Shown one piece after another: positions 7,573 through 16,193 of a stretch of DNA of 64,000 nt. The stretch comes from Robiginitalea biformata HTCC2501. GTDB lineage: Bacteria > Bacteroidota > Bacteroidia > Flavobacteriales > Flavobacteriaceae. The stretch lies in NCBI RefSeq assembly GCF_000024125.1, contig NC_013222.1, positions 1,404,501-1,468,500 of the forward strand. Direction: 5' to 3'. Under the pieces are notes generated by a model. The model did no database searches, was not told the origin of the DNA, and was given only the letters and a program-made list of their open reading frames with translations. Made by a program: the position numbers and the translations under genes. Position 1 is the stretch's first letter, and each line of letters begins with the position of its first letter.

Positions 7573-8082
7573 TCAGGATTCGGACAACTTGTTTTCAATA
7601 AAAGTGGAACACGGCCCGCACGTGCGGCTCAGATGCCGTCCGAGCGATTCGAAGCGGTTCTCCCTGAGCCCCGAAACCAGGACGTATTCCGACGGCATAT
7701 ACTGCAGAATCTGCGCAATCATCGGGCCGGATTGTGCCGTCAGCGTGTAGTTGATCCGGCAGTTACTGCAACGCAGTACGAGTAAATTGTCGCAGTGGTC
7801 CCAGAGTTCCAGGCGATGGCTGCCGCATTTGTTGCAGAAGCCCCGTTTTTCTTTCCACCGGTTGAGGCAATATTGTACGATCAGGTGCCCCCGGATGGCA
7901 TCCGCGTGTGAGCGGAGCCATTTGCGCTTGTGGCGTTGCTGCCTGGGGATTTCCAAAAGGTGGTAGAGGCCTGTAAGGAATACCAGGGATCCGGAAACAG
8001 CGATCAGCAGGCTCGGACCTTCCTTGGTCAGGAAGGCGGTCAATAGTAAATAACCCATTGTGGTAGGGGGGAGAAACAACAT
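7573..8082 (-). CDS. Membrane-anchored protein with two CxxC pairs, unknown function
   Basis: A 169-residue protein. It begins with one long or two short hydrophobic segments (MGYLLLTAFL, then SLLIAVSGSLVFLTGLYHLL) followed by a basic stretch (RQQRHKRKWLR) that should face the cytosol. Next come CNKCG and RCSNC about 25 residues apart, which look like a zinc-ribbon knuckle pair; a further C-x2-C (CGPC) lies near the C-terminus. An in-frame ATG at 8058 (MGYLLL) is an alternative start. I do not recognise the family. The gene lies upstream of murF on the same strand, separated by 93 bp, with no visible functional link. Confidence 0.6.
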   Translation of the reverse strand: MLFLPPTTMGYLLLTAFLTKEGPSLLIAVSGSLVFLTGLYHLLEIPRQQRHKRKWLRSHADAIRGHLIVQYCLNRWKEKRGFCNKCGSHRLELWDHCDNLLVLRCSNCRINYTLTAQSGPMIAQILQYMPSEYVLVSGLRENRFESLGRHLSRTCGPCSTFIENKLSES

Positions 8083-8175
8083 AATGGGGGTATTTTATCG
8101 AGGTTGCGGAAGGTAATAAACCAAGCCGGGACAACCAAAACTGCAACCGGTTTAACAAAATTTTAAGAACTGCGG

Positions 8176-9453
8176 TCAGAGGAACTCCAGAACGCGTTCC
8201 AGGGCCATGCCCCGGGAGCCTTTGATCAGGACGGTGGCCGGCCCGGTTAACGGGTTGGCCTTTAATTCCCGGGAAAGGGCTGCAAAATCCGGAAACCGTG
8301 CGGCCGGCAGCGCAGTATCGTAAAAGTGCTGTCCCACCAGATAGAGTTTCTCCGGGTTTTTGGACAGTGCGAACCTCCCGACGGCTTCGTGTTCCGCAGC
8401 CGCCTCCGCACCCAGTTCAAACATGTCCCCCAGGATGGCAATTTTCCGGGGGCTATCCATTTCGGCGAGGTTTTCGAGTGCTGCCGCCATGCTCGTGGGA
8501 TTTGCGTTGTAGGCGTCCAGGAGAATGCGCAGGTTGCCGCGTTCGATCAATTGCGACCGGTTGTTTGCCGGGATGTATGATTCCAGGGCTTCGGCAATCG
8601 CTTCAGCAGGTACCCCAAAGTGTTTACCGATACAGGCAGAAACTGCGCAATTCGAAAAGTTATATCTCCCCGTTAATTGGGTCTGCACCACCACGTCATC
8701 TACCTGCAATCGGACAGCCGGCCCGTCGGTCAGGTTTTTGATCTGCATATAGGCGGGGTTTCGGGTGCTAAAACCCACGCAATTTGCATACCCTGCCAGT
8801 TTTTCGAACTGCACCGGGTCGTCGGCGTTCATAAAAATGGTGGCGCCCCGTTCCATCAGGTTTTCATAGAGCTCGCTTTTTCCCCGGATGACGCCTTCCA
8901 CCCCCCCGAATCCCTCCAGGTGGGCTTTTCCGAAATTCGTGATATATCCGAAATCGGGTTGTGCCATTTCACTGAGCAGGCGGATTTCCCCCTGGTGGTT
9001 TGCCCCCATTTCAACGATGGCCAATTCTGTCTCCGGCGCGATCCGGAGCAGGGTGAGGGGGACGCCGATGTGGTTGTTGAGGTTTCCCCGGGTAGCGAGT
9101 GTCCGATATTTCTTGCTCAGGACGGCGGCTATCAACTCCTTGGTCGTGGTCTTTCCATTACTCCCGGTAAGCCCGATGATCCGGGCCTTGCATTGAAGGC
9201 GATGGTGCATGGCCAGTTGTTGGAGGGCGGCGAGTGCATCCGGCACCCGGATGCAGCGGGGCTCGTCGGGAAAGTCCCCTTCGTCTACCACTGCGAGGGC
9301 CGCTCCCCGGGACAGGGCTTCTATCGCAAATTCATTCCCGTTGAAATTGGGTCCTTTCAGCGCAAAAAAAATGCCGTTTTCCGGGATGGTTCGGCTATCC
9401 GTACTGACCTTCGGGTGTTTCAGGAAGAACTCGTACAGGCTTTTCGTATCCAT
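8176..9453 (-). CDS. murF: UDP-N-acetylmuramoyl-tripeptide--D-alanyl-D-alanine ligase
   Basis: Adds D-Ala-D-Ala to UDP-MurNAc-tripeptide, the last cytosolic step of peptidoglycan precursor synthesis. The 425-residue protein has the three-domain Mur ligase layout: an N-terminal UDP-binding domain (TDSRTIPENGIFFAL), the central ATPase with P-loop GLTGSNGKTTTKE at about 94-106 and EMGANHQGEI, and a C-terminal domain containing LLDAYNANPTSM and LGDMFELG. The ATG at 9453 starts the conserved sequence; the longer frame to 9591 runs through the gldJ terminator and is rejected. It follows gldJ on the same strand but is separated from it by a strong terminator, so it probably has its own promoter or depends on readthrough. 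Confidence 0.95.
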   Translation of the reverse strand: MDTKSLYEFFLKHPKVSTDSRTIPENGIFFALKGPNFNGNEFAIEALSRGAALAVVDEGDFPDEPRCIRVPDALAALQQLAMHHRLQCKARIIGLTGSNGKTTTKELIAAVLSKKYRTLATRGNLNNHIGVPLTLLRIAPETELAIVEMGANHQGEIRLLSEMAQPDFGYITNFGKAHLEGFGGVEGVIRGKSELYENLMERGATIFMNADDPVQFEKLAGYANCVGFSTRNPAYMQIKNLTDGPAVRLQVDDVVVQTQLTGRYNFSNCAVSACIGKHFGVPAEAIAEALESYIPANNRSQLIERGNLRILLDAYNANPTSMAAALENLAEMDSPRKIAILGDMFELGAEAAAEHEAVGRFALSKNPEKLYLVGQHFYDTALPAARFPDFAALSRELKANPLTGPATVLIKGSRGMALERVLEFL

Positions 9454-9464
9454 GGGGTAAAGAT

Positions 9465-9494
9465 AAAAAGCCCCGGCGATTGGCCGGGGCTTTT
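9465..9494 (-). terminator. Terminator after gldJ
   Basis: Stem GCCCCGGC/GCCGGGGC with a short loop (9470-9490). On the minus strand it is followed by TTTTT (9465-9469), 11 bp before the murF start codon. Confidence 0.75.
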
Positions 9495-9520
9495 GGAGTG
9501 CTTTTAAGTATTCCGGTTTA

Positions 9521-11182
9521 TTAGCGGACTTTTTTGCCGCGTACGGTTTTGTTCTTGGTTTTGGATTTCGAACCCACCCGCGACATTGCACAGCGGAAGC
9601 CGATATAGTCGGTGGCCATATACTGGGGCAGGTAGCGGCGCTGGGCCGGGTCCAGCCAGTAGGCGCGATCCCTCCAGGATCCTCCCTTGTACACCCGAAC
9701 CTCGTCGTTGATCAGGCTTGTCCGGTAATTGCTCTCATCGTACTGGCGCACGAGTTCCCCATCTTCATCCCTTTCCACTTTATGCTTCGGGGAATTGTAC
9801 ATGGCAGGCTTTTCCTCATCTTCCCCGTAGAAATCGGCGAAACGCGAGGAGCTCGGATCCCCGTCCCGGTAACCCCGGTTGTCCGATTTGGAAAAGTTGG
9901 TGCGGAGGTAGGTCTCCTGTTCGCCGACAGGTACCATTTTCACTTCCCCCGGAAGGTTGACAGCCACCACTTTGCCTGTTGGCAGCGTGTCGTAAACGAT
10001 GCTGTCGCGCAGTACCTGGACTTTGCCATCCTCGCCGATAGCGGCCTTCATAAAGATGTTGCCCCGGAAATAGTTGAAATCGCTAATCTCGTCATCTACG
10101 ATCGGACGGTAGACATCTGCTACCCACTCGGCTACGTTGCCGGCCATATCATAGAGACCCAGGTCGTTGGGTTTGTAGGACTTGACTTCTGCCGTGATAT
10201 CGGCGCCATCGTCAGACCAACCGGCAATCCCGCCGTAGTCCCCTTTGCCCTGCTTGAAGTTGGCGAGCTGGTCGCCCCGGCCGACCCGCTGGCCGTTCCG
10301 GGTGTAGTCGCCATCCCAGGGATATTTTTTACGCCCGCGGTAATTGTTGTATTCCCGGGAACCCTGGAGCGCCTGGGCGGCATACTCCCATTCGGTTTCC
10401 GTAGGCAGGCGGTATTCCGGCATGATGATTCCGCTGCTGCGCTTGGCAAAGCTCGGTACGGAATCCTTTTGATTTTTCCCGGTGAGGGAATCGATTTGTC
10501 CGCCGTACACGGATCCCGGTCGGTTCAGGTAGGCCTCGGTGGAGAAGGTACCCCCGATTTCCCCGTTCATTGCCCGGTATTTCACGTCTTCGGCCAGGTA
10601 GCCCTCCCGCTCGAGCATCGCTTCGTTTACCCGGTCTGTACGCCATTCCGCAAACTGGACGGCCTGCACCCAGTTGACCCCCACCACGGGGTATTCCGCA
10701 TAGGCGGGGTGGCGCAGGTAGTTGTTGGTCATCGTCTCATTGAAGCCCAGACGGTTCCTCCAGACAAGCGTGTCCGGCAAGGCACCCTCGTAGATGGCTG
10801 TGTATTGTGGGTTTTCGGGCGGATATACGCTTTTCAGGTAATCGAGATATTCCAGGTACATGACGTTGGTTACCTCGGTTTCGTCCATATAGAAAGACTG
10901 CACGTGCTGCGTAGTCGGCGTGTTGTTCCAATCGTGCATCACATCGTCCTGCAGTTTCCCCTTGGTGAAGGTTCCCCCTTCCACAAAGACCAGGCCCGGT
11001 GCGGTTTCCTGCTCCTTGAAGTCGGTATTGTACTGGAAGCCGCCTTCCTTGGCGTTGATCTTCCAGCCTGTGGCCCGGGAAGTATTCTTGGACCCTCCTC
11101 CGGAGTTCTTGCAACTCTGCAAGCTCAGGGAACCGGCGATAACGGCTGCCGACAGTAGTGCGCTGATTCGTGTTCGTTTCAT
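9521..11182 (-). CDS. gldJ: Gliding motility lipoprotein GldJ
   Basis: A 553-residue lipoprotein with signal and lipobox SLQSC (Cys24), followed by a formylglycine-generating-enzyme-like (SUMF1) domain filling most of the chain (FVEGGTFTKG, FYMDETEVTN, PVVGVNWVQAVQFAEW, RLPTETEWEYAAQA, GNVAEWVADVY, VYKGGSWRDRAYWLDPAQRR, IGFRCAM). This matches GldJ, an outer-membrane lipoprotein required for gliding in Flavobacterium johnsoniae and for stability of type IX secretion core components. The Cys is followed by Lys, Asn and Ser rather than acidic residues, consistent with retention on the periplasmic face. It is divergent from porV, the usual neighbourhood, but porU is not between them. Presence of gldJ does not prove that the organism glides. 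Confidence 0.93.
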   Translation of the reverse strand: MKRTRISALLSAAVIAGSLSLQSCKNSGGGSKNTSRATGWKINAKEGGFQYNTDFKEQETAPGLVFVEGGTFTKGKLQDDVMHDWNNTPTTQHVQSFYMDETEVTNVMYLEYLDYLKSVYPPENPQYTAIYEGALPDTLVWRNRLGFNETMTNNYLRHPAYAEYPVVGVNWVQAVQFAEWRTDRVNEAMLEREGYLAEDVKYRAMNGEIGGTFSTEAYLNRPGSVYGGQIDSLTGKNQKDSVPSFAKRSSGIIMPEYRLPTETEWEYAAQALQGSREYNNYRGRKKYPWDGDYTRNGQRVGRGDQLANFKQGKGDYGGIAGWSDDGADITAEVKSYKPNDLGLYDMAGNVAEWVADVYRPIVDDEISDFNYFRGNIFMKAAIGEDGKVQVLRDSIVYDTLPTGKVVAVNLPGEVKMVPVGEQETYLRTNFSKSDNRGYRDGDPSSSRFADFYGEDEEKPAMYNSPKHKVERDEDGELVRQYDESNYRTSLINDEVRVYKGGSWRDRAYWLDPAQRRYLPQYMATDYIGFRCAMSRVGSKSKTKNKTVRGKKVR

Positions 11183-11607
11183 CTGTATTTAGGACTTAAG
11201 TTCATATCTGGCCGAACGAAGCGGCCGGATGGTTGCTGACAATTCGTAAAAATTGATATCTCGGCTAATACAACGGGCAAAACCCTATTATATTTTACCA
11301 GTTGTTAAAATTTGCGGCCCGGGTGGCCAACGGCTCCGCGGTCCTGCACTCTTTCCAATGATAACGGGTAAAATGAGGTTCTAGTATGCTGTTGAATTTA
11401 CTTTTTGGTTTGTGCGGGAACCGCTACATTGCAGGCCCCGGAGCGAGGTGCCGGGGTGTGGGTGCGCCGGGGAGTTCGGGATGCCCGCAAACCGATTCCG
11501 GGGCACGATTTTGTCGAATATCCCGTTTTAGAACAATACATCGTATAAATTTCAGTTATACACATTTTAGTAGCAAGTTTGCGAATTCTAATCGTATGAA
11601 CAGTATA
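11183..11607. other. Divergent gldJ-porV intergenic region without a gene
   Basis: These 425 bp separate two divergently transcribed secretion genes. I see no convincing coding sequence and no recognisable remnant of porU. A weak promoter-like pair (TTG at 11407, TACATT near 11425) points towards porV, and the last 90 bp are AT-rich, as expected for a promoter zone. The plus-strand frame from 11386 is only an upstream extension of porV. Confidence 0.6.
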
Positions 11608-12753
11608 ATGAAGAAAATCAGCCTATTGCTCCTCCTGGCAATCAGCGTAAAATCCATGGCCCAGGACGGGGAACGCGTCATCACCACAGCCGTACCATTT
11701 TTGACCATCGCTTCCGACGCCCGGGCGTCGGGGATGGGCGATGTGGGCGTGGCCACCAGCACGGATGCTTTTTCCCAGCAATGGAATCCGGCCAAATTTG
11801 CCTTTGCAGAACGGAAAATGGGTGTGGGCATCAGCTATACGCCCTACCTGGAGAGCATAATCACCGATATTGCACTTCTCAATGGTAGTTTCTACAACAA
11901 AATCAATGACCGGAGCGCATTTGCCGTTTCCATCCGCTATTTTACCCTGGGGGAAATTGAATTGCGGAATACCTTCCAGGAAAACGGCACCACGGTCAAA
12001 CCAAACGAACTGGCTATTGACGGTTCCTATTCGCTGAAACTCAGCGAGACCTTTGCCATGGCTGTTGGCGGACGCTTTATCAACTCCAACCTGGAAATCC
12101 CCCAGCTGGACAATGCCGTCCAGGCCGGAAGCACCTTTGCGGTGGATGTGGCGGGGTATTACCGGGGTCCTGAAAAGGCCTATGACAGTTTTGACGGCCG
12201 CTGGCGCGCCGGGTTCAATATTTCCAACCTGGGGGGCAAGATCAAGTACGACGACGGAGGACAGGAAAACTTCCTGCCCACCAACCTCGGGCTCGGGGGT
12301 GGTTTCGATTTTATTTTCGACTTCGACAACGAGCTTTCACTTACGGCGGAAATCAACAAGCTCCTGGTTCCGACGCCCCAGGATTTTGACGGGGACGGGG
12401 ACCTGGATGCAGACGACAATCAGGAATACCAGAGTATTGGATTCTTCGAAGGGGTATTCACCTCCCTGGGGGATGCACCGGACGGTTTCGGAGAAGAGCT
12501 CAAGGAAATGACCTGGGCCCTCGGCGCCGAGTACAAATACCGCGACCAGTTTATGCTGCGCGGGGGCTATTTCAACGAATCGGAGGAAAAAGGTTTCCGG
12601 AAGTTCTTCAGCCTGGGAGCCGGTTTCCGGTACAACAACGTACAGATTGACCTGTCCTACCTGTTTTCCACGGCACAGGTTCGCAACCCGCTGGAGAATA
12701 CGCTGCGCTTTTCGCTCAGCTTCGCCCTGGGGGAAGAATTCTATAACGACTGA
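11608..12753 (+). CDS. porV: Type IX secretion outer-membrane protein PorV (LptO)
   Basis: A 381-residue outer-membrane beta-barrel of the FadL-like PorV family with a signal peptide ending SVKSMAQ (residue 19). The family start TTAVPFLTIASDARASGMGDVGVATSTDAFSQQWNPAKFAF is plain, and the chain ends in alternating barrel strands with a terminal FALGEEFYND. PorV shuttles substrates of the type IX secretion system from the translocon to the attachment complex. An acidic loop DFDGDGDLDADDNQ near residues 258-271 looks like a calcium-binding loop. An ATG at 11596 would add four residues (MNSI). A terminator follows at 12775, then cdd. Confidence 0.9.
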   Translation: MKKISLLLLLAISVKSMAQDGERVITTAVPFLTIASDARASGMGDVGVATSTDAFSQQWNPAKFAFAERKMGVGISYTPYLESIITDIALLNGSFYNKINDRSAFAVSIRYFTLGEIELRNTFQENGTTVKPNELAIDGSYSLKLSETFAMAVGGRFINSNLEIPQLDNAVQAGSTFAVDVAGYYRGPEKAYDSFDGRWRAGFNISNLGGKIKYDDGGQENFLPTNLGLGGGFDFIFDFDNELSLTAEINKLLVPTPQDFDGDGDLDADDNQEYQSIGFFEGVFTSLGDAPDGFGEELKEMTWALGAEYKYRDQFMLRGGYFNESEEKGFRKFFSLGAGFRYNNVQIDLSYLFSTAQVRNPLENTLRFSLSFALGEEFYND

Positions 12754-12774
12754 TCGGTTCCAAACCGAAAATCC

Positions 12775-12800
12775 AACCTGCCCCACGGGCAGGTTTTTTT
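12775..12800 (+). terminator. Terminator after porV
   Basis: 9-bp stem AACCTGCCC/GGGCAGGTT with loop CAC, running into a seven-T tract (12794-12800). Confidence 0.85.
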
Positions 12801-12834
12801 ATGTCCGGCCCGTCCAATTCCGTATCTTTTGCCC

Positions 12835-13320
12835 ATGCAGAAAAAACATATCGGTTTTGACCTGAACATCTACCCGGATCCCGCGGAACTTTCCGGGGAT
12901 GACCGGGCTTTGCTGGCCGCTGCCCGGGAGGCGACCTCGGGCTCCTATTCCCCGTATTCCAAATTCCCCGTTGGGGCGGCGATTGAATTGGCGACCGGGG
13001 AGGTGGTTATCGGCAGCAATCAGGAGAATGCCTCTTATCCATCCGGGCTTTGCGCGGAGCGGGTGGCCGTTTTCCAGGCCGGTGCCCGGTTTCCGGGGAC
13101 CCCGGTCCGGACCCTGGCCGTATATGTGGGGAACCCCGGGGGAAGCCTCCACAAGCCCGCGGCGCCCTGTGGGAATTGCAGGCAATCCCTGCTGGAGTAC
13201 GAACACCGGCAGGAAGGCCCGATCCGAATCCTGTTGCAGGCCGGGGGAGGAGCCGTCTACGAATGCCCGTCCATCCGCGCTTTGCTACCCCTGGGATTCG
13301 ACCCGGAATTCCTCTCCTGA
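12835..13320 (+). CDS. cdd: Cytidine deaminase
   Basis: A 161-residue zinc-dependent deaminase that converts cytidine or deoxycytidine to uridine or deoxyuridine in pyrimidine salvage. The catalytic CAE is at 73-75 within ENASYPSGLCAERVAVF, and the remaining zinc ligands lie in PCGNCRQ (111-117, Cys112 and Cys115). Length fits the homotetrameric class with an N-terminal extension of about 20 residues. The ATG at 12835 is preferred to a TTG six bases earlier. TATCTTTT ends only four bases before this ATG and resembles a -7 element, so the message may have almost no leader. Confidence 0.93.
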   Translation: MQKKHIGFDLNIYPDPAELSGDDRALLAAAREATSGSYSPYSKFPVGAAIELATGEVVIGSNQENASYPSGLCAERVAVFQAGARFPGTPVRTLAVYVGNPGGSLHKPAAPCGNCRQSLLEYEHRQEGPIRILLQAGGGAVYECPSIRALLPLGFDPEFLS

Positions 13321-13360
13321 CCCCATCCGGAACCCGGTTATACGCAATCGGGATTCCCAT

Positions 13361-13391
13361 TTTTTCATGAATGATTTAATATGTATTTTTG
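13361..13391 (+). promoter_or_regulatory. Candidate pdhA promoter
   Basis: TTTT (13361-13364), 19 bases, then a perfect TATTTTTG (13384-13391). It lies 74 bp before the pdhA ATG, inside the 145-bp gap after cdd. Confidence 0.5.
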
Positions 13392-13465
13392 CTTCCCTAC
13401 CCCGGGGGAATCGACGGCATGCCGGGATTTCCGAAGCACCGGGAAGCGAGATAAAACCAATCTGG

Positions 13466-14464
13466 ATGAAAAAAGTTACCAAGGAAGTATATCTGAAGTG
13501 GTATGAGGATATGCTGTTCTGGCGGAAGTTTGAGGACAAGCTGGCCGCAGTATATATACAACAAAAGGTCCGCGGGTTTCTGCACCTTTACAATGGACAG
13601 GAAGCGGTGCTTGCCGGTTCCCTCCACGCCATGGACCTGGAAAAAGACCGGATGATTACGGCTTACAGGAACCACGTACAGCCCATTGGCCTGGGTGTCG
13701 ATCCGAAACGCGTCATGGCCGAGTTGTACGGGAAGGTCACCGGCACCTCCAAGGGCATGGGGGGATCCATGCACATCTTCTCAAAAGAACACCGTTTCTA
13801 TGGCGGACACGGCATCGTGGGCGGGCAGATCCCGCTGGGGGCCGGGCTCGCCTTTGCCGATAAGTATTTTGAGCGGGACGCCGTGACCCTTTGTTACATG
13901 GGGGACGGGGCGGTTCGCCAGGGAAGCCTGCACGAAACGTTCAACCTGGCCATGCTCTGGCAACTACCGGTAGTTTTTATCTGTGAAAACAATGGCTATG
14001 CCATGGGGACCTCTGTAGCACGGACGGCCCATTCCACGGAGATCTGGAAACTCGGGCTGGGGTATGAAATGCCCTGCGGCCCGGTAGACGGTATGGACCC
14101 GGTTACCGTAGCGGAAGAAGTTTACAAGGCCGTGGACCGCGCGCGTACCGGCGGCGGACCCACCTTCCTGGAAATGAAAACCTACCGCTATCGGGGGCAT
14201 TCCATGTCCGATGCCCAGCATTACCGGACCAAGGAAGAAGTGGAGGAATACAAGAAAATCGACCCGATTACCCAGGTACTCGATGTGATCAAAGACAAGC
14301 GCTATGCCACGGACGAGGAAATTTCGGAAATCGACAAACGGGTGAAGCAGCGGGTGAAGGAGTGCGAGAAATTTGCGGAAGAATCCGATTTCCCGCCGGT
14401 GGAACAACTTTACGATACGGTATACGAACAGGAAGACTACCCGTTCCTGGCCCACAAATTATAA
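13466..14464 (+). CDS. pdhA: Pyruvate dehydrogenase E1 component, alpha subunit
   Basis: Thiamine-diphosphate-dependent decarboxylation of pyruvate, as the alpha half of a heterotetrameric E1. The 332-residue protein has GGHGIVGGQIPLGAGLA, and the TPP/Mg motif begins MGDGAVRQGSLHE and closes with CENNGYAMGTS; the phosphorylation-loop region TYRYRGHSMSDAQHYR follows. The start at 13466 gives the conserved MKKVTKEVYLKWYEDM; the frame upstream to 12899 overlaps cdd and is not used. The stop is 10 bp before pdhC. The E1 beta subunit gene (pdhB) and E3 are not in the window. Confidence 0.95.
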   Translation: MKKVTKEVYLKWYEDMLFWRKFEDKLAAVYIQQKVRGFLHLYNGQEAVLAGSLHAMDLEKDRMITAYRNHVQPIGLGVDPKRVMAELYGKVTGTSKGMGGSMHIFSKEHRFYGGHGIVGGQIPLGAGLAFADKYFERDAVTLCYMGDGAVRQGSLHETFNLAMLWQLPVVFICENNGYAMGTSVARTAHSTEIWKLGLGYEMPCGPVDGMDPVTVAEEVYKAVDRARTGGGPTFLEMKTYRYRGHSMSDAQHYRTKEEVEEYKKIDPITQVLDVIKDKRYATDEEISEIDKRVKQRVKECEKFAEESDFPPVEQLYDTVYEQEDYPFLAHKL

Positions 14465-14474
14465 GATTCAGCAG

Positions 14475-16193
14475 ATGGCAGAAATCATAAAAATGCCCCG
14501 ACTCAGCGATACCATGGAGGAAGGAACCGTGGCGAAATGGCTGAAACAGGTTGGAGATAAGATCGAAGAAGGCGACATCCTTGCGGAAATCGAAACGGAC
14601 AAAGCGACCATGGAATTCGAATCGTTCTATGAGGGTACGCTGCTCCATATCGGGATAGAAGAAGGGGACGGCGCTCCGGTGGATGCCCTCCTGGCTATAG
14701 TCGGGGAAGAAGGCGAAGACATATCGGGCCTGATCGACGGCGCAGGTTCGGGTGATGCCGGCGCCGGCGAGGACACAAAAGAAACTGTCGCGGAGGAGGC
14801 TGCAACCGGGGATGGCTCGGAGGATGCAGAAACTGCCTCCGGGGATGATGCCGGAGGGCAGGCCGAGGTCCCCGAGGGTGTGGAAATAATCCGCATGCCC
14901 CGCCTGAGCGATACGATGGAAGAAGGCACGGTTGCCTCCTGGATCAAGAAGAAAGGGGACGCGGTGGAAGAAGGAGATATCCTGGCCGAAATCGAAACGG
15001 ATAAGGCCACCATGGAATTCGAGTCCTTCTATTCCGGGACCCTGTTGCATATCGGGATTGAAGAAGGCGAATCCGCCCCGGTAGATGCCGTACTTGCGGT
15101 GATCGGACCCGAGGGAACGGATGTTGAGGCTGTATTGTCTGCCGGTAGCGGATCCGGCAAACCGGCTGCCACGGAAGAGAAAGGGGCTGAGGCCAAAAAG
15201 GAAAGCTCCGAGGAAAAGGCAGCATCCACCGACGGTGCGGCTGCGGGCAGGGAAGAAGCCAGGTCCGGCGGGTCATCGTCTGGTGACGGTCGGATCTTCA
15301 TTTCGCCCCTGGCCAGGAAAATGGCAGAGGAAAAGGGTATCGACCTGAGTGACGTGGAAGGCACCGGCGACAACGGGCGGATCGTCAAGCGGGATATTGA
15401 GAATTACACCCCGTCTGCCAAACCGGCGGCAAGTGTGGGGGAAGGCGCCGCAAAGGCTCCTGCCGAGCAGGCCGTTCCCGCATCTGCGGCCTCCATGGCC
15501 CCTGCCGGGGAGGAATCTGTGGAAGAGGTCAAGAACTCACAGATGCGCAAGGTCATTGCCAAACGCCTGAGCGAATCGAAATTTACCGCCCCCCACTACT
15601 ACCTGACCATCGAGGTGGATATGAGCCAGGCCATGGCTTCCCGGGCGCGGATCAACGAATTGCCGGACACCAAGGTGTCCTTTAACGATATGGTCGTCAA
15701 GGCCTGTGCGATGGCACTGCGGAAACACCCCCAGGTCAACACCACCTGGAACGGGGATACCACAAAGTACAACGGCCACGTGCATATCGGAGTTGCAGTA
15801 GCGGTTGAAGAAGGACTGGTGGTGCCCGTCCTGAAATTCACCGACCAGATGAGCCTGACCGCCATCGGGGCATCCGTGAAGGACCTCGCCGGCCGCGCGC
15901 GCAACAAGAAACTCACCCCTGCGGAGATGGAGGGGAGTACCTTTACCGTCTCCAACCTGGGGATGTTTGGTATCCGGGAATTTACATCCATCATCAACCA
16001 GCCCAACTCGGCGATCCTGTCTGTAGGGGCCATTGTGGAGAAACCGGTGGTCCGGGACGGCCAGATCGTCGTCGGCCATACGATGACCATCACCCTGGCC
16101 TGCGACCACCGCACGGTGGACGGCGCCACAGGGGCGCAATTCCTGCAAACCCTGCGGGCTTACCTGGAGCATCCCGTAACGATGCTGGCCTAA
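14475..16193 (+). CDS. pdhC: Pyruvate dehydrogenase E2, dihydrolipoamide acetyltransferase
   Basis: The core of the pyruvate dehydrogenase complex, transferring the acetyl group from lipoamide to CoA. The 572-residue chain has two lipoyl domains with lipoylated Lys43 and Lys177 (both in ETDKATME), flexible Ala/Gly/Glu-rich linkers, a peripheral subunit-binding domain (ISPLARKMAEEKGIDL, about 277-292), and the catalytic domain ending in HRTVDG with catalytic His545. The two lipoyl domains are nearly identical at DNA level, indicating a recent or homogenised duplication. It is co-transcribed with pdhA, and the next gene begins at the base after its stop codon. Confidence 0.95.
   Translation: MAEIIKMPRLSDTMEEGTVAKWLKQVGDKIEEGDILAEIETDKATMEFESFYEGTLLHIGIEEGDGAPVDALLAIVGEEGEDISGLIDGAGSGDAGAGEDTKETVAEEAATGDGSEDAETASGDDAGGQAEVPEGVEIIRMPRLSDTMEEGTVASWIKKKGDAVEEGDILAEIETDKATMEFESFYSGTLLHIGIEEGESAPVDAVLAVIGPEGTDVEAVLSAGSGSGKPAATEEKGAEAKKESSEEKAASTDGAAAGREEARSGGSSSGDGRIFISPLARKMAEEKGIDLSDVEGTGDNGRIVKRDIENYTPSAKPAASVGEGAAKAPAEQAVPASAASMAPAGEESVEEVKNSQMRKVIAKRLSESKFTAPHYYLTIEVDMSQAMASRARINELPDTKVSFNDMVVKACAMALRKHPQVNTTWNGDTTKYNGHVHIGVAVAVEEGLVVPVLKFTDQMSLTAIGASVKDLAGRARNKKLTPAEMEGSTFTVSNLGMFGIREFTSIINQPNSAILSVGAIVEKPVVRDGQIVVGHTMTITLACDHRTVDGATGAQFLQTLRAYLEHPVTMLA

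Noticed and set aside
9782..11158. 458-codon plus-strand frame opposite gldJ
   Set aside because: Antisense shadow of gldJ with no domain; gldJ itself is strongly supported.
11386..11607. Extended N-terminus of porV from 11386
   Set aside because: The extension is Gly/Arg/Cys-rich and would bury the signal peptide; the ATG at 11608 gives a normal signal sequence.
12899..13465. Long N-terminal extension of pdhA
   Set aside because: It overlaps cdd in another frame and has no conserved sequence; pdhA starts at 13466.
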